From: Ehretia macrophylla
Taxonomy: Eukaryota > Streptophyta > Magnoliopsida > Boraginales > Ehretiaceae
NCBI GenBank assembly: GCA_037974665.1
Contig: CM075770.1
Location: forward strand, 94,918,850-94,982,849
DNA: 64,000 nt
Reading direction: 5' to 3'
This document shows, one piece after another, positions 23,705-35,350 of the stretch. The notes beneath the pieces are model-generated. The model ran no database searches and was not told the origin of the DNA. It saw nothing but the letters and a program-made list of their open reading frames with translations. The stretch's first letter is position 1, and every line of letters starts with the position of its first letter. Made by a program: the position numbers and the translations under genes.

Positions 23705-25517
23705 AGTATCTGACTGATAACAAAACTGACAAAATATTCGTTAGTGTTTGATTTTTATACAAGGTAATTGATGGATAATTCAAAAGGTTTTGATATTATA
23801 CGTTAAGAGAATTGAAACCCGAAACTTAATTATTAATTTATAGGTATACATATGTATATACATAAACATATATACACATTGGCATAGGGATATTGGTTGT
23901 ACACCTTGAGTTGGGAATATATATGTCTTATTTTTACTTTTTAACCAACAATCCTTTTCAATTATTTTTCTTGTTTTCTCAGGTTGAAAATCATATGTTT
24001 TGTATTTTTGTTGAGTAAAAAGGAGAGAGTGAGAAGGGTAAAATACAGTAAAAAAAAATTAGACAGTCTTCATCAAACATACGATCAAAGGGTATTTTTT
24101 ATCAGAATGTGTTGAAATTCGGTAGTAGGTTTACGACTTAAGTGTCTACAATTTGAACAGTCCATAATGGTTTTGGAGCTCTCTATGTCCTTTTTTGCTG
24201 TATGTACAATATGTCATTTTCTTTTTATTTCTATGTATAGGTTATTGTTTTAGTTGATACATGTTATGCTGGGGAGTTTTTAATCTGAATTTGAATTGAA
24301 ACTCTAATTTGTTATTTGTTGAATAGGGCATGCATAAATTTTTGAAAATAAAATCAATTCCTAAAAAACAAATTTCCTCTATATCTAATTATAGAGACTT
24401 TTCTAATTATAACGACTAGTTATCTCTCTTTGTTTGTTATGTCATACTATAATCAGGGGAGTCATACCTTGAAATTTTTGTTTGTGCTATAATGTGTTTA
24501 AATTGAGTATCGATTTAGTTATAACATATTGTGATATGCCACCACCAAAAAAACATAATATTCGGCATAAAATCAATATTTTTTTTTATAGTTTATATAA
24601 AAATTTATACATAAATGAGTGTCTCAATCCCTGGTTACTAGCTTTGTCACTGTAGTATTGTAGTGCCAATCCTAACCCTCAATTTCTATCTCCACCACTA
24701 CACATAAATATATGTATTTATGTGATATATATATGTATACATACATATATACATATACAAACATATAAACATATCTCTATTACATACTAAAAGGATATCA
24801 AGGGCTAAAATTGTCCAACAAAGGTTAAAGTTTCACTCATCCAATGCATAAAGGTATTGTATCATGTACTAAGCATTGAGTACGTTTTATATATTATGAC
24901 CATAATGTCCTTGGACAAAATTGTGCAAGTTGATATGTTTGTACGTCATTATTGTTGTAAATTGCTTGTACCATGTGCCAGTAATTTTGTACGTTTTATT
25001 CTAGGACCATAATGCCCTTTAGTGCATCTGACAATAAATATCTGATGCTAAAATTACCTTTTAACCTTTTTAAAAAAATGTTCAAAATGTATTAATAGGA
25101 CTATTATGGTCTTTTTAAACATTTTCTTCTACAATCTTTCAAAGCGTACTGACACTGTCCTTTCATTTCTTTTTCTTCATCTTCACTCTTCAGCTTGCAA
25201 AACTCTCTCTTCTTTGTTCTTGAGCTTCCACCAACTCTCTTTTCTTCTTCTTCTTCAACTTCCATCACTACCACCGTCACCACCGCATCGGTCGGCGCAA
25301 CCATAGGCAACAACAACGATCACTATTTTTCTTCAAAGCTTAGTTTTTCAAAAAGCGACACAATCCAAAGATTTACCAGACCCTTCAAGGGTTCTTGCCA
25401 CCACTTCTCTCTCTCTCTAGAATCTCTCAAATCCTTCAAAACTCATACTAATTCAATGGCCTTCTGATCACTTGTTGCTTCCCTTGGTAATCCAATGCCT
25501 TCAAATTATATGCTTTT
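23705..25517. other. Intergenic, AT-rich; no gene identified
   Basis: Long AT-rich tracts and a (TA)-rich stretch lie around 24720-24770. Short Ser- or Glu-rich frames at 25104-25467 on both strands come from a CTTCTTCTT-rich segment and do not look like a conserved protein. The string GACCATAATGYCCTT occurs at about 24898 and 25006. Confidence 0.5.
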
Positions 25518-26063
25518 CTAAAATCTTTTGATTGGCAGCTGCTGCAGAACAGCAAGCGCTTCTTCGCAAGCTCTGAATGTGATAAAATCTGAGCTTTCAA
25601 CTAAAATTTGCAGAACAATTCTGATGAGCACTTCAACACCATCTGATCTTTTGAAATCAGCCTTTATTTCATTTCCCATTTCAAGGATTGATCTGAGTTT
25701 CTTCAAAGAACTTACCTTAAATGGTGTTGACTCGATTGTCTTGATAAGTGAAATCAATTCATCGTGCTTGATCGAAGGTGATAATGGTTTTGATGGTGAT
25801 GGTGATGAGCTTGATTGAGCATGTCCATTTTGCCATGTTGTGATGAGCCTCTTCAGGGTATGATTTGAAGTCATATCCAAAGATTCTACACTTTGCATTG
25901 TGGCTGGACATGTCTTCTTCTTGTAAGCATAGAACCATTTCTCGATGTGCTTTCATTCATATGTGACGCCTGTGCAGATGGTGACAGGGTCTTTCATGAG
26001 CTCCATGGAGATGGGACATCTGAAATCTTGAGGAAACTCCATGGCTGGATTCTCCATCTCCAT
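25518..26063 (-). pseudogene. U-box E3 ubiquitin ligase (PUB22-26-like), truncated with a nonsense codon
   Basis: From an ATG at 26061-26063, the minus strand encodes the start of a plant U-box: [19 protein letters not shown] (codons 10-28), then TGVTYE. Codon 37 is TGA (25953-25955), where the family has Arg (YDRESIEKW), so a single CGA-to-TGA change is the simplest account. The same frame continues through HIEKWF, TCPATMQ and TPNHTLKRLI-like residues (SNHTLKRLITTWQ). It then gives a helical region with LKKLRSIL and VLIRIVLQIL resembling the first armadillo-type helices, and stops at codon 182. Family members are about 400-450 residues, so most of the ARM region is missing. Such ligases attach ubiquitin to regulators of stress and immunity. 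An upstream TATA box remains, so this is a genomic copy and not a retrocopy. Confidence 0.85.
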
Positions 26064-26101
26064 TGTTGCTGGAGGGAAGTTGATATGACAATATGATCAG
26101 G

Positions 26102-26110
26102 CTTTATATA
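26102..26110 (-). promoter_or_regulatory. TATA box of the U-box pseudogene
   Basis: The minus strand reads TATATAAAG about 40 bp upstream of the ATG at 26063. This implies a very short 5' UTR if used, but the position and sequence are those of a genuine TATA element. Confidence 0.5.
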
Positions 26111-26885
26111 CTTGAGTCTACATGACATGGAGATGTGTGGAAGTTTTAAGAATGAATAAATCAAAGTCAAAACTAATAGATGCCTTTGCAAGCTGTGCAA
26201 GTGTAAACATGGAAGCAACAAAGAAACCCATTGGATAGTCTGATAGTTTTGAATGTTCTCGTCGTTGACTATTGAAAATCTATTCTTTGCCCCCAATTAC
26301 AAGTTAATATCTTTCTGACCCCAAAGTATATACTTTCCCTCAACTTGTTGACAATATAGGCTCTTGGGTTCGGAAGACCGGACAATCTGACTTCACATGG
26401 GATGTGGGCCCTACACATATGAGACTCATCTCATTGTGAGATTAATTCATCGGACAAGTATTTTCCATAGACATGATACATCTTTGTCTTTTTAGTGTAT
26501 GTCCTCTCATATTGTTTTTCTAAATTACAAAATTTCGATTAGTGTGACCATTGGTTTTTTTTTTTTCTAATTAAATACAAGAGATCTTTGGTAAATCGAT
26601 CTTACCTCTTCTTTATACCCTAAAAGCTTAACAAAATTATTCTATTTAGGAGCAATAATATGATATTTGGAATATGGAACTGAATTTTGTCATACTTACA
26701 ATTGTTTTAAGAATTTATTCATATAACTTCTTATATCTTTCATCTATCATTTAATAATTCACAAACTTTTATTTTATTTTTTAATTGTTTCACTCAATAA
26801 TGTCAATTCAAGATTTCTATACCATATTCACTCTTAATATGTTTCTACCTCATGAAGTAAATATAAATTTATATGTTTGTATCTA
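26111..26885. other. Intergenic; upstream of the U-box pseudogene
   Basis: AT-rich with no ORF. A small inverted segment lies around 26420-26450 (GAGACTCATCTC). Nothing else recognised. Confidence 0.5.
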
Positions 26886-26890
26886 CTATT

Positions 26891-27114
26891 TGTTAAGACC
26901 AACAGAAGATTACAGTTTCTTTAGTTGAATTTTGTAGATTTCTTTTATCATATAGTCTGCTGGAGTCTCCTTTAGCTTTCAAACTCTTTTAAACTTGTTA
27001 TAGATAAGCTCATAATCATCAGTTGTAATCTCCTATTGTAACTGAATATTGTTGTATGTGTATTTAAACATCAATGAGCATATCCGAATTTGTACGAGGA
27101 AATCAGTTCTTTCA
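26891..27114 (+). repeat. 5' LTR of copia-3
   Basis: Begins TGTTAAGACCAACAG and ends AGTTCTTTCA; 224 bp, followed immediately by the PBS. Confidence 0.93.
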
Positions 27115-27129
27115 TGGTATCATAGAGCC
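27115..27129 (+). other. Primer binding site of copia-3
   Basis: TGGTATCATAGAGCC directly abuts the LTR, a variant of the initiator-tRNA-Met site with two extra bases relative to TGGTATCAGAGC. Confidence 0.7.
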
Positions 27130-27168
27130 AAAGTTTTTTTTGTTTTTTAAAAAAAACTCTCATTGTTC

Positions 27169-29163
27169 ATGGCTTCTTCAACCCCCTCCGCTGATGCTGC
27201 GCAAACTAAATCAACTTCCTTAGCCGCTGTTGCGCAAATCGACTCAACTTCTCTTCCCACCCTTGATCGAATTCAGCAAGACATCTCTCTTAAGCTTGGC
27301 AGTGACAACTTCCTCTTATGGAAAACTCAAATTTCTCCTGTCTTGCGCTGTCATGGCCTTCTTGGCTTCATCGATGGCACTGTCCCCAAGCCACTGGCAC
27401 CTCCTGACCAAGTTGCAAAATGGGTTCGCCTTGACCAAATGGTCCTTGGTTGGTTGCTCGTATCGCTCTCCGATTCCGTCCTTGCTCAAGTAGTTGATCA
27501 AACTACTGCTCGGGGAGTTTGGCAAACTCTCGAAACTCTCTACGGTACTCAATCACGCTCACGCATTCAGCAGCTCAAAACCCAACTGCAATCCCTTCAA
27601 AAAGGCTCTTCATCTATTCATGGCTATATTCAACAAGCGAAATCTCTCTCTCTCGCTCTCACTAGTGCCGGCAAGATTGTTGACGATGATGATTTGATTT
27701 TGTGGACCATAAGAGGCCTTGGTTCTGAGTTTGATCCAATCATCGCAGCAATTAATTTGCACCCTACTTGTCCAACTTTTGCGGAAGTGTGTGGCCTACA
27801 GCTTGATTACGAGCTTCGCTTATCTTCTTTTGCATCTATGGCTGAAAAATTAGCGGCCTTTTTATCTCCAGGCGCTCGTCATTCCACCTCCTCTCATGAT
27901 CCTCGTTCAGAAAAACCATCTGACATGAAACAATCTGGCCGCAATTTCACTCCTGGTCGCCATGGCCGTGGTGGTCGTGGCTCTGGTAGGGGTCATGGTA
28001 GAAACAATTCTTCTTCTTCTCAAGTTGTTGTTGGGTCTCAAGTTGTATGCTATCGGTGTGGTCATCCGTACCACAAGGCAAATACTTGCTGGGCTCTAGA
28101 TAATGTTGTTGTGGCTTCTGCAAAAGCTTTCAATTCTATGACTATCACTGATCCAACAGATTCAAACTGGTACCTGGACAATGGTGCCACCCACAATATG
28201 ACGCCAGACGATAAGCAACTCTCTGGTAAGATTCCCTACCGTGGATCTGATACTGTAATGGTTGGGGATGGTACAGGTTTGACAATATCACAATCTGGTC
28301 ACACTTCTATTCCCCTCTCAAATGGTTCTATTATGCGATCTCATGTATTACATGTACAGTCTATTGCCAAGCGTCTTATATCTGTTGCCCAGTTTACTCG
28401 TGATCATAATTGCATCTTCATTTTTAACTCCTCTGGTTATTGTATTAAGGATGTGACGACATGCACAATTCTGCACCAGGGGAAAATCAGTAATGGGTTA
28501 TACAGTTTATCTCAACCTCCGAAGCAGTCTTTCTTCGCTAATAAAGTCAGTTCGAAGCTCTGGCATGCACACTTGGGGCATCTTTCTGATCAGACTCTTC
28601 AGTGCCTTCATGGTGTTCTTCCAACATTTACTCAGACTTCAGATCATGAACTTTGCAGTAGCTGTCAATTTGGCAAAAGTCGTCGACTTCCTTTTGAAAA
28701 TAAAACTCAGCGGTTTTCTTCATTATTACATGTAATTCATTGTGATGTATGGGGGCCGTCTCCCACTGTATCTCCTGAAGGATTCTGTTATTATTTAATA
28801 TTAGTTGATGATCACAGTCGATATTCTTGGTTTTATCCACTTATTCGCAAGTCTGATGTAGCATATATCTTTCCAACTTTCATTCGAATGGTTCAAAATA
28901 TGTGCAATGCTAAGATCCAATTTATTCAATCTAATGGTGGTGGGGAGTTTGTTAACCAACATATTAAACATTTATTCAATGAATATGGCATTATCCATCG
29001 TTTGAGTTGCCCACGCACTCCTGAACAAAATGGAGTCACGAAACGTAAGCATAGACATGTAGTGAAGACTGGTTTAACTTTATTAGCCCATTCTCATCTA
29101 TCAACAAAGTTCTGGGTTCACGCATTCTCCACAGCTGTCTACTTAATCAACAGGCTGCCGTAA
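27169..29163 (+). pseudogene. copia-3 gag, protease and integrase N-terminal part
   Basis: The ATG at 27169 (MASSTPS) is the likely start; the in-frame TTG at 27163 is not needed. Domains in order: gag with LGSDNFLLWKTQI (about residues 45-57) and DDDDLILWTIRGLG; zinc knuckle CYRCGHPYHKANTC (all four ligands present); protease WYLDNGATHNMT (Asp kept, DSG changed to DNG); pre-integrase LWHAHLGHL with CSSCQFGK; integrase core with LVDDHSR. The second catalytic Asp is changed (QSNGGGEF instead of QSDGGGEF) and the Glu is changed to Lys (VTKRKHRH instead of VAERKHRH), so the integrase is dead independently of the stop at 29161-29163. Confidence 0.93.
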
Positions 29164-29166
29164 AAA

Positions 29167-29690
29167 ATGCTCAATTCCAAATCTCTTTATGAATTGTTTT
29201 ATGGCATCGTACCGCAATACTCTGATCTCCGAGTTTTTGGATCAGTTTGCTATCCGTGCTTGACTCCTTTTGGGCGACAGAAGTTGGCTTTTAAGAGCTA
29301 CCAATGCATTTTTTTGGGATACAGTTTGGAACACAAAGGTTACAAATATTACAATCCTCAGACTGGTAAGGTTCTTATCTCCCGACATGTTTGTTTTGAC
29401 GAGCATAATTTTTTACGTTCAATTACGTCATGCGCCAATCCCTTAGGAAAATATATGCAGCCACAATTTCGTCTTACAACCTTTCCTTCTAGCCTGCTTC
29501 CGGACCTCGATTTATCACCCACAACTGCACAACCTTCTTCCACTGAATCACAAACCACGCCTATATCCTCCTCACCAGTTCCCGATTTTGACAATGTGAA
29601 CCCACTGCCTTGCCCTCCCATGTTATTTAATTCGTGTCCACCATCCTACCTACTTAGTCCACCTGCTGTACCCAAACCATTAACCTTAAT
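29167..29690 (+). pseudogene. copia-3 integrase C-terminal region
   Basis: Same frame as the upstream ORF after the stop. It holds the conserved YELFYG, LRVFGSVCYPCL, CIFLGYS and YKYYNPQTGKV.ISRHV landmarks, then a Ser/Pro-rich linker. The frame is lost in the linker between about 29640 and 29690 and resumes two positions over. Confidence 0.9.
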
Positions 29691-30599
29691 AATGATACCC
29701 ATACTCCAATTCCACCATTTAATCCACCAGCATATCCCACTGCTACTCATCAAAATGCGGATGTCGCTACTACACCCACTGAACCTCCCCGTGTACACCA
29801 TATAACAACTTGTAACATGGACGGCACAAGAAAACCCTGCGTCCTCTTAGCCACCCGCTACCCCATCCCTCGCTGTCTCCTAGCCACTACACAATCCCTC
29901 CCTCTTGAACCAACTTGTTATACACAAGCTGCGAAAGACTCCAATTGGCGCATGGCAATGACTGAAGAGTTTAATTCTCTCCTTAAAAATAAAACGTGGT
30001 CGTTGGTGCCAGCTTCTCCGAATATGAATATAATTCTTAAGTGGGTCTATCGTATCAAGCAAAAATCAGATGGTTCTTTGGAATGGTATAAACAGCACTT
30101 AGTTGCAAAAGGATTCAATCAACAACCAGGCAGGGATTTTGGAGAAACCTTTAGTCCGATGGTGCGACCTGGCACCATTCGATTAATCTTAATTCTAGCT
30201 CTTTCTAACAATTGGCAATTGTGCCAGTTAGATGTCAAGAATGCGTTTCTACATGGGGATTTATCTGAGACGGTCTATATGCAACAGCCACAAGGATTTT
30301 TCGACTCTGCTCATCCTGGCTTTGTATGTAAGTTGCACAAGTCTCTTTATGGGATGAAACAGGCTCCACGTGCCTGGTATCAAAAGTTCAGAAATCTTTT
30401 GCTCTCTTGTGGTTTTATTCATTCACATCATGATGTATCACTGTTCGTTCGACATACAACAGACCACATTCTTATTCTTTTAATATACGTGGATGATATT
30501 ATTCTTACGGGCAGTTCATCATCTTCTATATCTCATTTTATTGCTGAGCTTTCTAATGCATTTGATATGAAGGATTTGGGCACACTACATTTTTTTTAG
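29691..30599 (+). pseudogene. copia-3 reverse transcriptase
   Basis: The frame resumes in the Pro-rich linker, then encodes RT: W..A...E, NKTWSLVP, KWVYRIKQK, LVAKGF.Q, QLDVKNAFLHGDL, LYGMKQAPRAWY and the catalytic LIYVDDIIL, finishing at MKDLGTLHFF. The catalytic Asp pair is present. The TAG at 30597-30599 arises because a run of eight T is one short of what the frame needs for FFLGMEV. Confidence 0.92.
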
Positions 30600-30601
30600 G
30601 A

Positions 30602-31399
30602 ATGGAGGTTCACGTTGGAAAACAGAGTCTCACTTTGACTGAAACAAAATACTCCATCCAGTTGCTTCGTGAATTTGGTCTCGATGGTTCAAAGCCAATT
30701 TCCACGCCAATGTCTGGCGACAAATTGCATCCTGATGACAGTGATTTATTGCAAGACCCAACTGATTTTCGTCGTCTTGTAGGGGCATTACAGTATCTCA
30801 CTATGACGCGCCCAGACATTTGTTGCGCTGTCAATTCCATCGGCCAATTTATGCATTCGCCCCGCTCGTCACACCTCACTGCCGCAAAGCGCGTTCTCCG
30901 CTATATAAAAGGGATTCTACAACATGGTCTTTGCTTCACTCCTATTTCAACTTTGCAGTTAACTGGGTACAGTGATACCGATTGGGCTGGGTGTCTAGCT
31001 ACGCGACGTTCTACCACTGGAACGGTAATTTGCATTGGCCGAAACTTGCTTTGTTGGAGTTCTAAGAAACAACCAACTATTTCGAAATCAAGTGCCGGAG
31101 CAGAATATCGTGTACTTGCATCTCTCGCTTCTGAGCTCTTATGGGTTATGGAGATTATGAAGTTTCTTTGCCTTCCAGTTACTCCAACTCCCATGATTTT
31201 TTGTGATAACATCAGTGCTATTTACCTCGCCTCTAATCCAGTGATTCATAACCGAAGCAAGCACATTGAGATCGACGTGCATTTCGTGCGGGAAAAAGTG
31301 AGCAATGGCACTTTCAAAATTCAATATGTCGCTACATCTGATCAGCTCGCGGATATTCTCACAAAGCCATTATACCGACCTCGTCTGGACGCTCTATGA
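30602..31399 (+). pseudogene. copia-3 RT end and RNase H
   Basis: Continues from LGMEV with YSIQLLREFG, CKPISTPM-like text, QYLT.TRPDICCAVN, then RNase H: GYSDTDWAGC (Asp), SSAGAEYRVLA (Glu), IFCDNISAI (Asp) and the terminal VATSDQLADILTKPL box that ends copia polyproteins. It stops 40 bp before the polypurine tract. Catalytic residues are intact. Confidence 0.92.
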
Positions 31400-31439
31400 G
31401 CCAAGCTTCAGGTCGCAACTCCTCCCTTAGCTTGCGCCC

Positions 31440-31465
31440 GGGGGAGGGGGGGGGGAGGGGAGGGG
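31440..31465 (+). other. Long G-rich polypurine tract of copia-3
   Basis: Twenty-six bases, all G except three A, immediately precede the 3' LTR. It has at least four G runs of four or more, so it could also form a G-quadruplex. Confidence 0.75.
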
Positions 31466-31690
31466 GTGTTAAGACCAACAGAAGATTACAATTTGTTTAG
31501 TTGAATTTTGTAGATATCTTTTATCATATAGTATGCTGGAGTCTCCTTTAGCTTTCAGACTCTTTTAAACTTGTTATAGATAAGCTCATAATCATCAGTT
31601 GTAATATCCTATTGTAACTGAATGTTGTTGTATATGTATTTAGACATCAATGAGCATATTAGAATTTGTACGAGGAAATCAGTTCTTTCA
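31466..31690 (+). repeat. 3' LTR of copia-3
   Basis: 225 bp with the same ends as the 5' LTR (TGTTAAGACC...TTCTTTCA), followed by the CTATT duplication. Confidence 0.93.
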
Positions 31691-31922
31691 CTATTAAGCA
31701 TCAAAATGCAAAAACAAGAGTAGCACACCTTTTACATATAACTATATATTCCACTTTTACATCTTGAAACATTATCTCAAAGAATTTGCTTTCCCATTGA
31801 AAAGTACAGGAATGGTCATATTTTTAATATATGTTTTTTGATTTTTCTTTTCTTTACAAGATCATATTTTGAGAATATTGAAAGAGAGATGTAACTTGTG
31901 TTGTAATAGAATTTAGATTTTA

Positions 31923-32505
31923 TGTTGGTGAAATTGTACAATAATGATTGAAAATGAAACAATAATTAACGTACAAACACTTTTGTTGGAGACAACTTGA
32001 TCGGACTGAGGCACGGGAATCTCGCTATCTTTAAGGAGATTCAAGCCCCCTGCGGTGGAAGGAACTGATGCAGCAGTCTTGATATGGCTTGTCCCCTCAA
32101 GGATACAACATCCCGATTTGTTGTCATACTACTCGAATCAACTCTGCATTAGAAGATTGAGCACAAGCTTCTTCTCAAGAACACCTTTCTCTTTTGGCTG
32201 AGAACCTCTCTAACTTACTCTCTCAATGTGATAGTGAAATATTTTTTTGGTTTGTATATTTGAAGTAAGAATGATGCCTATTTATAGGCTCTTAAGAAAC
32301 CACCATAATAAATTGCATACAAGTGAAAAGTCATGAATTTAAAACCTTTTTAAATACAAAAAACTCTTCAAATTCTAAAATTAATATATTCATGAATACA
32401 AAATTAATGCATAATCTCTTCATATTTCAAAATTAAAACATACATAAATACTCATAATTCATTGAATATAAAAGATAATTAATTTAATATTAAAATATTA
32501 CAACA
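31923..32505 (-). repeat. 3' LTR of copia-4
   Basis: On minus it begins TGTTGTAATATT and ends TTTCACCAACA, giving a 5-bp terminal inverted repeat TGTTG/CAACA. 583 bp. Confidence 0.92.
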
Positions 32506-32516
32506 TTCCCCTACTT
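32506..32516 (-). other. Polypurine tract of copia-4
   Basis: The minus strand reads AGTAGGGGAA directly upstream of the LTR start. Confidence 0.65.
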
Positions 32517-33068
32517 ATTTTAATATTAAATTAAAGTTATAAGAGAGATATTCGAGCCAAAAGGGATCATTATGCTTAATAAAGGTGTGCTATGCATTGA
32601 ACCTTTACTTAGCGAAACAATGACCTCTACTCCAGAGTCAGTAGTGGTCTCCGACTTGAACTATGACTGCTTGAGGGAAATAAAGAGTCACTGCTCACAC
32701 ATAATGCTCCATGTGTAATAAAATGAGCTTAAAGACTTAGCACGTTATGGCCATGTGCTTTCCTGGTTTTCATAAGTGTTTATATGAGAATTAGCCAAAA
32801 ACTCATATGAAGCGGCCACAACTTCAACACTTATATAGGTGAAATCTGTCAAGGGTGCTCCTGTAATACTGACACCTTACTCAAAAAAGCTACAGATTTC
32901 ATTAAGAGTTTGAACTCAACCTCTAAAACATTACAGGATGAATACACTCACATCATAAGGAAGGATAATATTTAGTGTATTCCTGTTGTCCACCTTGCGA
33001 TTCGTTTTTCCCTTTGAACCCAATTTCCAGGATCTCTGATCATTAGGTTGAGTATCCTCACACGTGGT

Positions 33069-34671
33069 TCATGATAAAATTGGCTTCAATCCCCTCCCCC
33101 TCGATGTATTCCAGATCCTTTCTCTCGATAAGGCCTTAGTTAGTGGATCTGCAAGATTGTCAGTAGACTTGACATAATCCATATTAATAGATTCATTACT
33201 CAAATATGATCTCACAGTACTGTGTTTTCTCCTTATGGATCTGGACTTCCCATTATAAAAATAATTTTTAACTCTACCAATCGTAGCGCTGCTATCACAA
33301 TGTATTAAAACTGGTGGGATTGGTTGTTCCCACAATGGAATCTCATGCAACAAATCTCTTAACCAGTTTGCTTCCTCACTTGCAGAAGCTAAAGCAACAA
33401 GCTCTGCCTCCATAGTTGAGTTAGCAATAATCGTTTGCTTCTTAGATTTCCAGCAAACAGCACCACCACCCATCGTAAAAACAAAACCAGTAGTAGAGTA
33501 AGAGTCACCTGATAATGTGTTCTAGTCTGCATCACTGAAACCTTCGAGTACAGTAGGATATTTTCTATAAAACAAACCATAGTTTTTTGTTCCAGACAAG
33601 TATTTCATGACTCGCTGGATGGCATGCCAATGTTCTTTTCCAGGTTTGCTCGTAAACCTGCTAAGTACTTCTACTGCATAAGCTATATCAGGTCTAGTAC
33701 AGTCAGTTGCATAACGCAAGCTACCAATTATACTTGCATACTCCTTTTGATTAATTATCTCATTATCATTTTCAACAGGAAAAAGATGCACATTATGATC
33801 AAAAGGTGTTGACACATGTTTACATTCAAGAAAATTAAATTTTCTTAAGATTTTCTCAATATAGTGCGACTGATCAAGAAAAATACTATCAAGCGTTTTG
33901 GTAATTTTTATCCCCAAAATAAAATTAGCCTCACCAAGATCTTTCATATCAAAATGACTACAAAGAATAATTTTAGTTTCATTTATGACATGAATATCTA
34001 TGCCAAAAATAAGTAAATCATCCACATATAGGCTAATAATCACATGTGAATTTTTCCAAGATTTATGATATATGCATTTGTCACTTTCATTAGGTTTAAA
34101 ACCATTCTCAATCATGCAGGAATCAAACTTCTCATGCCATTGCTTAGGTGCTTGCCTTAAGCCATATAGAGATTTAGTAAGCTTACACACTTTGCTTTCT
34201 TGGCCTGGTTCCACGAACCCTTCAGGTTGATCCATATATATTTCCTCATCTAGGTCCCCATTCAAAAAGGCTGTTTTTACATCCATTTGATGAATTTTTA
34301 AATTAAAAATAGCTCCAATTGCAATTAGCAATCTAATAGATGTAACTCTGGTAACAGGAGAAAAAGTATCAAAAAAGTCAAGATCAGCCTTCTGTTTAAA
34401 GCCTTTTGCAACAAGTCTAGCTTTAAACTTATCTACTGATCCATCAGGTTTAAGTTTTTTCCTGAGTACCCACTTGCAGCCTATGGTTTTACAACCTGGT
34501 GGTAATTCAACTAATTTCCAAGTTTTATTAGAAATTAGTGAATCTATCTCATCATTTACAGCTTTTTTCCAAAAAATGGCGTCAGGAGATGAAAAAACTT
34601 CTTTTAAAGTAAGTGGGCGTTCTTCTGAATTGAAAACATAAAAATCTGGACCAAAATCTTTTTCAATACGT
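33069..34671 (-). pseudogene. copia-4 reverse transcriptase and RNase H
   Basis: After the frameshift the reading carries RT: NKTWKLVELP, KWVLRKKLKPDG, KARLVAKGFKQ, QMDVKTAFLNGDL, LYGLRQAPKQWHEKF and the catalytic YVDDLLIF. RNase H begins at GFSDAD, where TAG (33522-33524) replaces the Trp codon that normally follows, a single G-to-A change. In the same frame it continues with MEAELVALA (Glu), IHCDSSATI (Asp) and the [13 protein letters not shown] box. All catalytic acids are present. Confidence 0.92.
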
Positions 34672-35350
34672 GCCTTTTACTCCTTCTTGGTTCAGAGAAA
34701 ACATTTTCATTATCTTGAAAATAAGTAGAAGGAGATTTAGAAGATATATTTTCAGAAATTTCTTTACCCCCACTATTTTGAAGTTTAAAAGCATACTTTT
34801 CTTCATGAAAAATAGCATCACCTGACTCAACAATTGTTTGATTTTCAAGATCAAAAAATCTGTAAGTTGTACTATTCACCGCATAGCCAAGAAAAGCACA
34901 AGTGATAGCTTTAGTACCTAATTTTGGTCTCTTTGGATTTGTTAGCCTCACAAAAGCTAAACAACCCCAAACTCTCAAATATCCCAAATTAGGCTTATAT
35001 CTCTTACACAATTCAAAAGGTGTAGTTTTTGTCCTTTTATGTGGCACCCTATTTAAAATATGGCAAGCTATCAGAGTAGCCTCACCCCAAAGATTTTTAG
35101 GAGCACCTGACTCTACAATCATGGCATTCACTAAATTAATAATAGTTCTATTTTTTCTTTCAGCTACACCATTAGACTCAGGTGAGTAAGGTGGTGTAGT
35201 TTGATGGATTATTCCCAAAGACTGAAGAAAAGAACTGAATTCAGAAGAAATATATTCTCGGTCTCGATCACTTCTCAATCTTTTGATTTTTCTACCGAAT
35301 TGATTTTCAACTTCGTGAAAGAAATTTTTAAATTTTTCAAAAGCATCACT
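34604..35350 (-). pseudogene. copia-4 integrase core and C-terminal part
   Basis: Same frame as the gag ORF, continuing after the TAA at 35351-35353. It contains RSDRDREYIS (second catalytic Asp kept; RDREY in place of RGGEY), NGVAERKNRT (Glu kept), LWGEA, RVWGCLAFV and CAFLGYA. The frame is lost at RRSKR near 34672, where one G appears to be missing. The true continuation is in the next frame and the ORF tail down to 34604 is spurious. Confidence 0.9.

Larger units (their letters stand above)
26886..31695 (+). mobile_element. Ty1/copia retrotransposon (copia-3), complete but disabled
   Basis: The element is 26891-31690 (4800 bp) with a perfect target duplication CTATT (26886-26890 and 31691-31695). 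LTRs of 224 and 225 bp differ at about 11 sites (about 95 percent identity). Gag, protease, integrase, RT and RNase H are in copia order and would be one polyprotein apart from an in-frame stop at 29161, a frameshift at about 29640-29690 and a one-base loss in a T run at 30590-30597. Size and short LTRs suggest the Ale/Retrofit lineage (inference). Confidence 0.95.

Noticed and set aside
24774-24800. Helitron-like 5' end (TCTCTATTACATACTAAAAGG) after an A
   Set aside because: No CTRR end with a preceding hairpin could be found downstream within a few kb, so a Helitron carrying the U-box fragment is not supported.
25104-25467. Overlapping ORFs rich in Ser or Glu/Lys
   Set aside because: They come from a CTTCTTCTT-rich segment open on both strands; no conserved motif.
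27163-27168. Upstream TTG start for the copia-3 polyprotein
   Set aside because: The ATG six bases on is the ordinary start; nothing requires a non-AUG codon.
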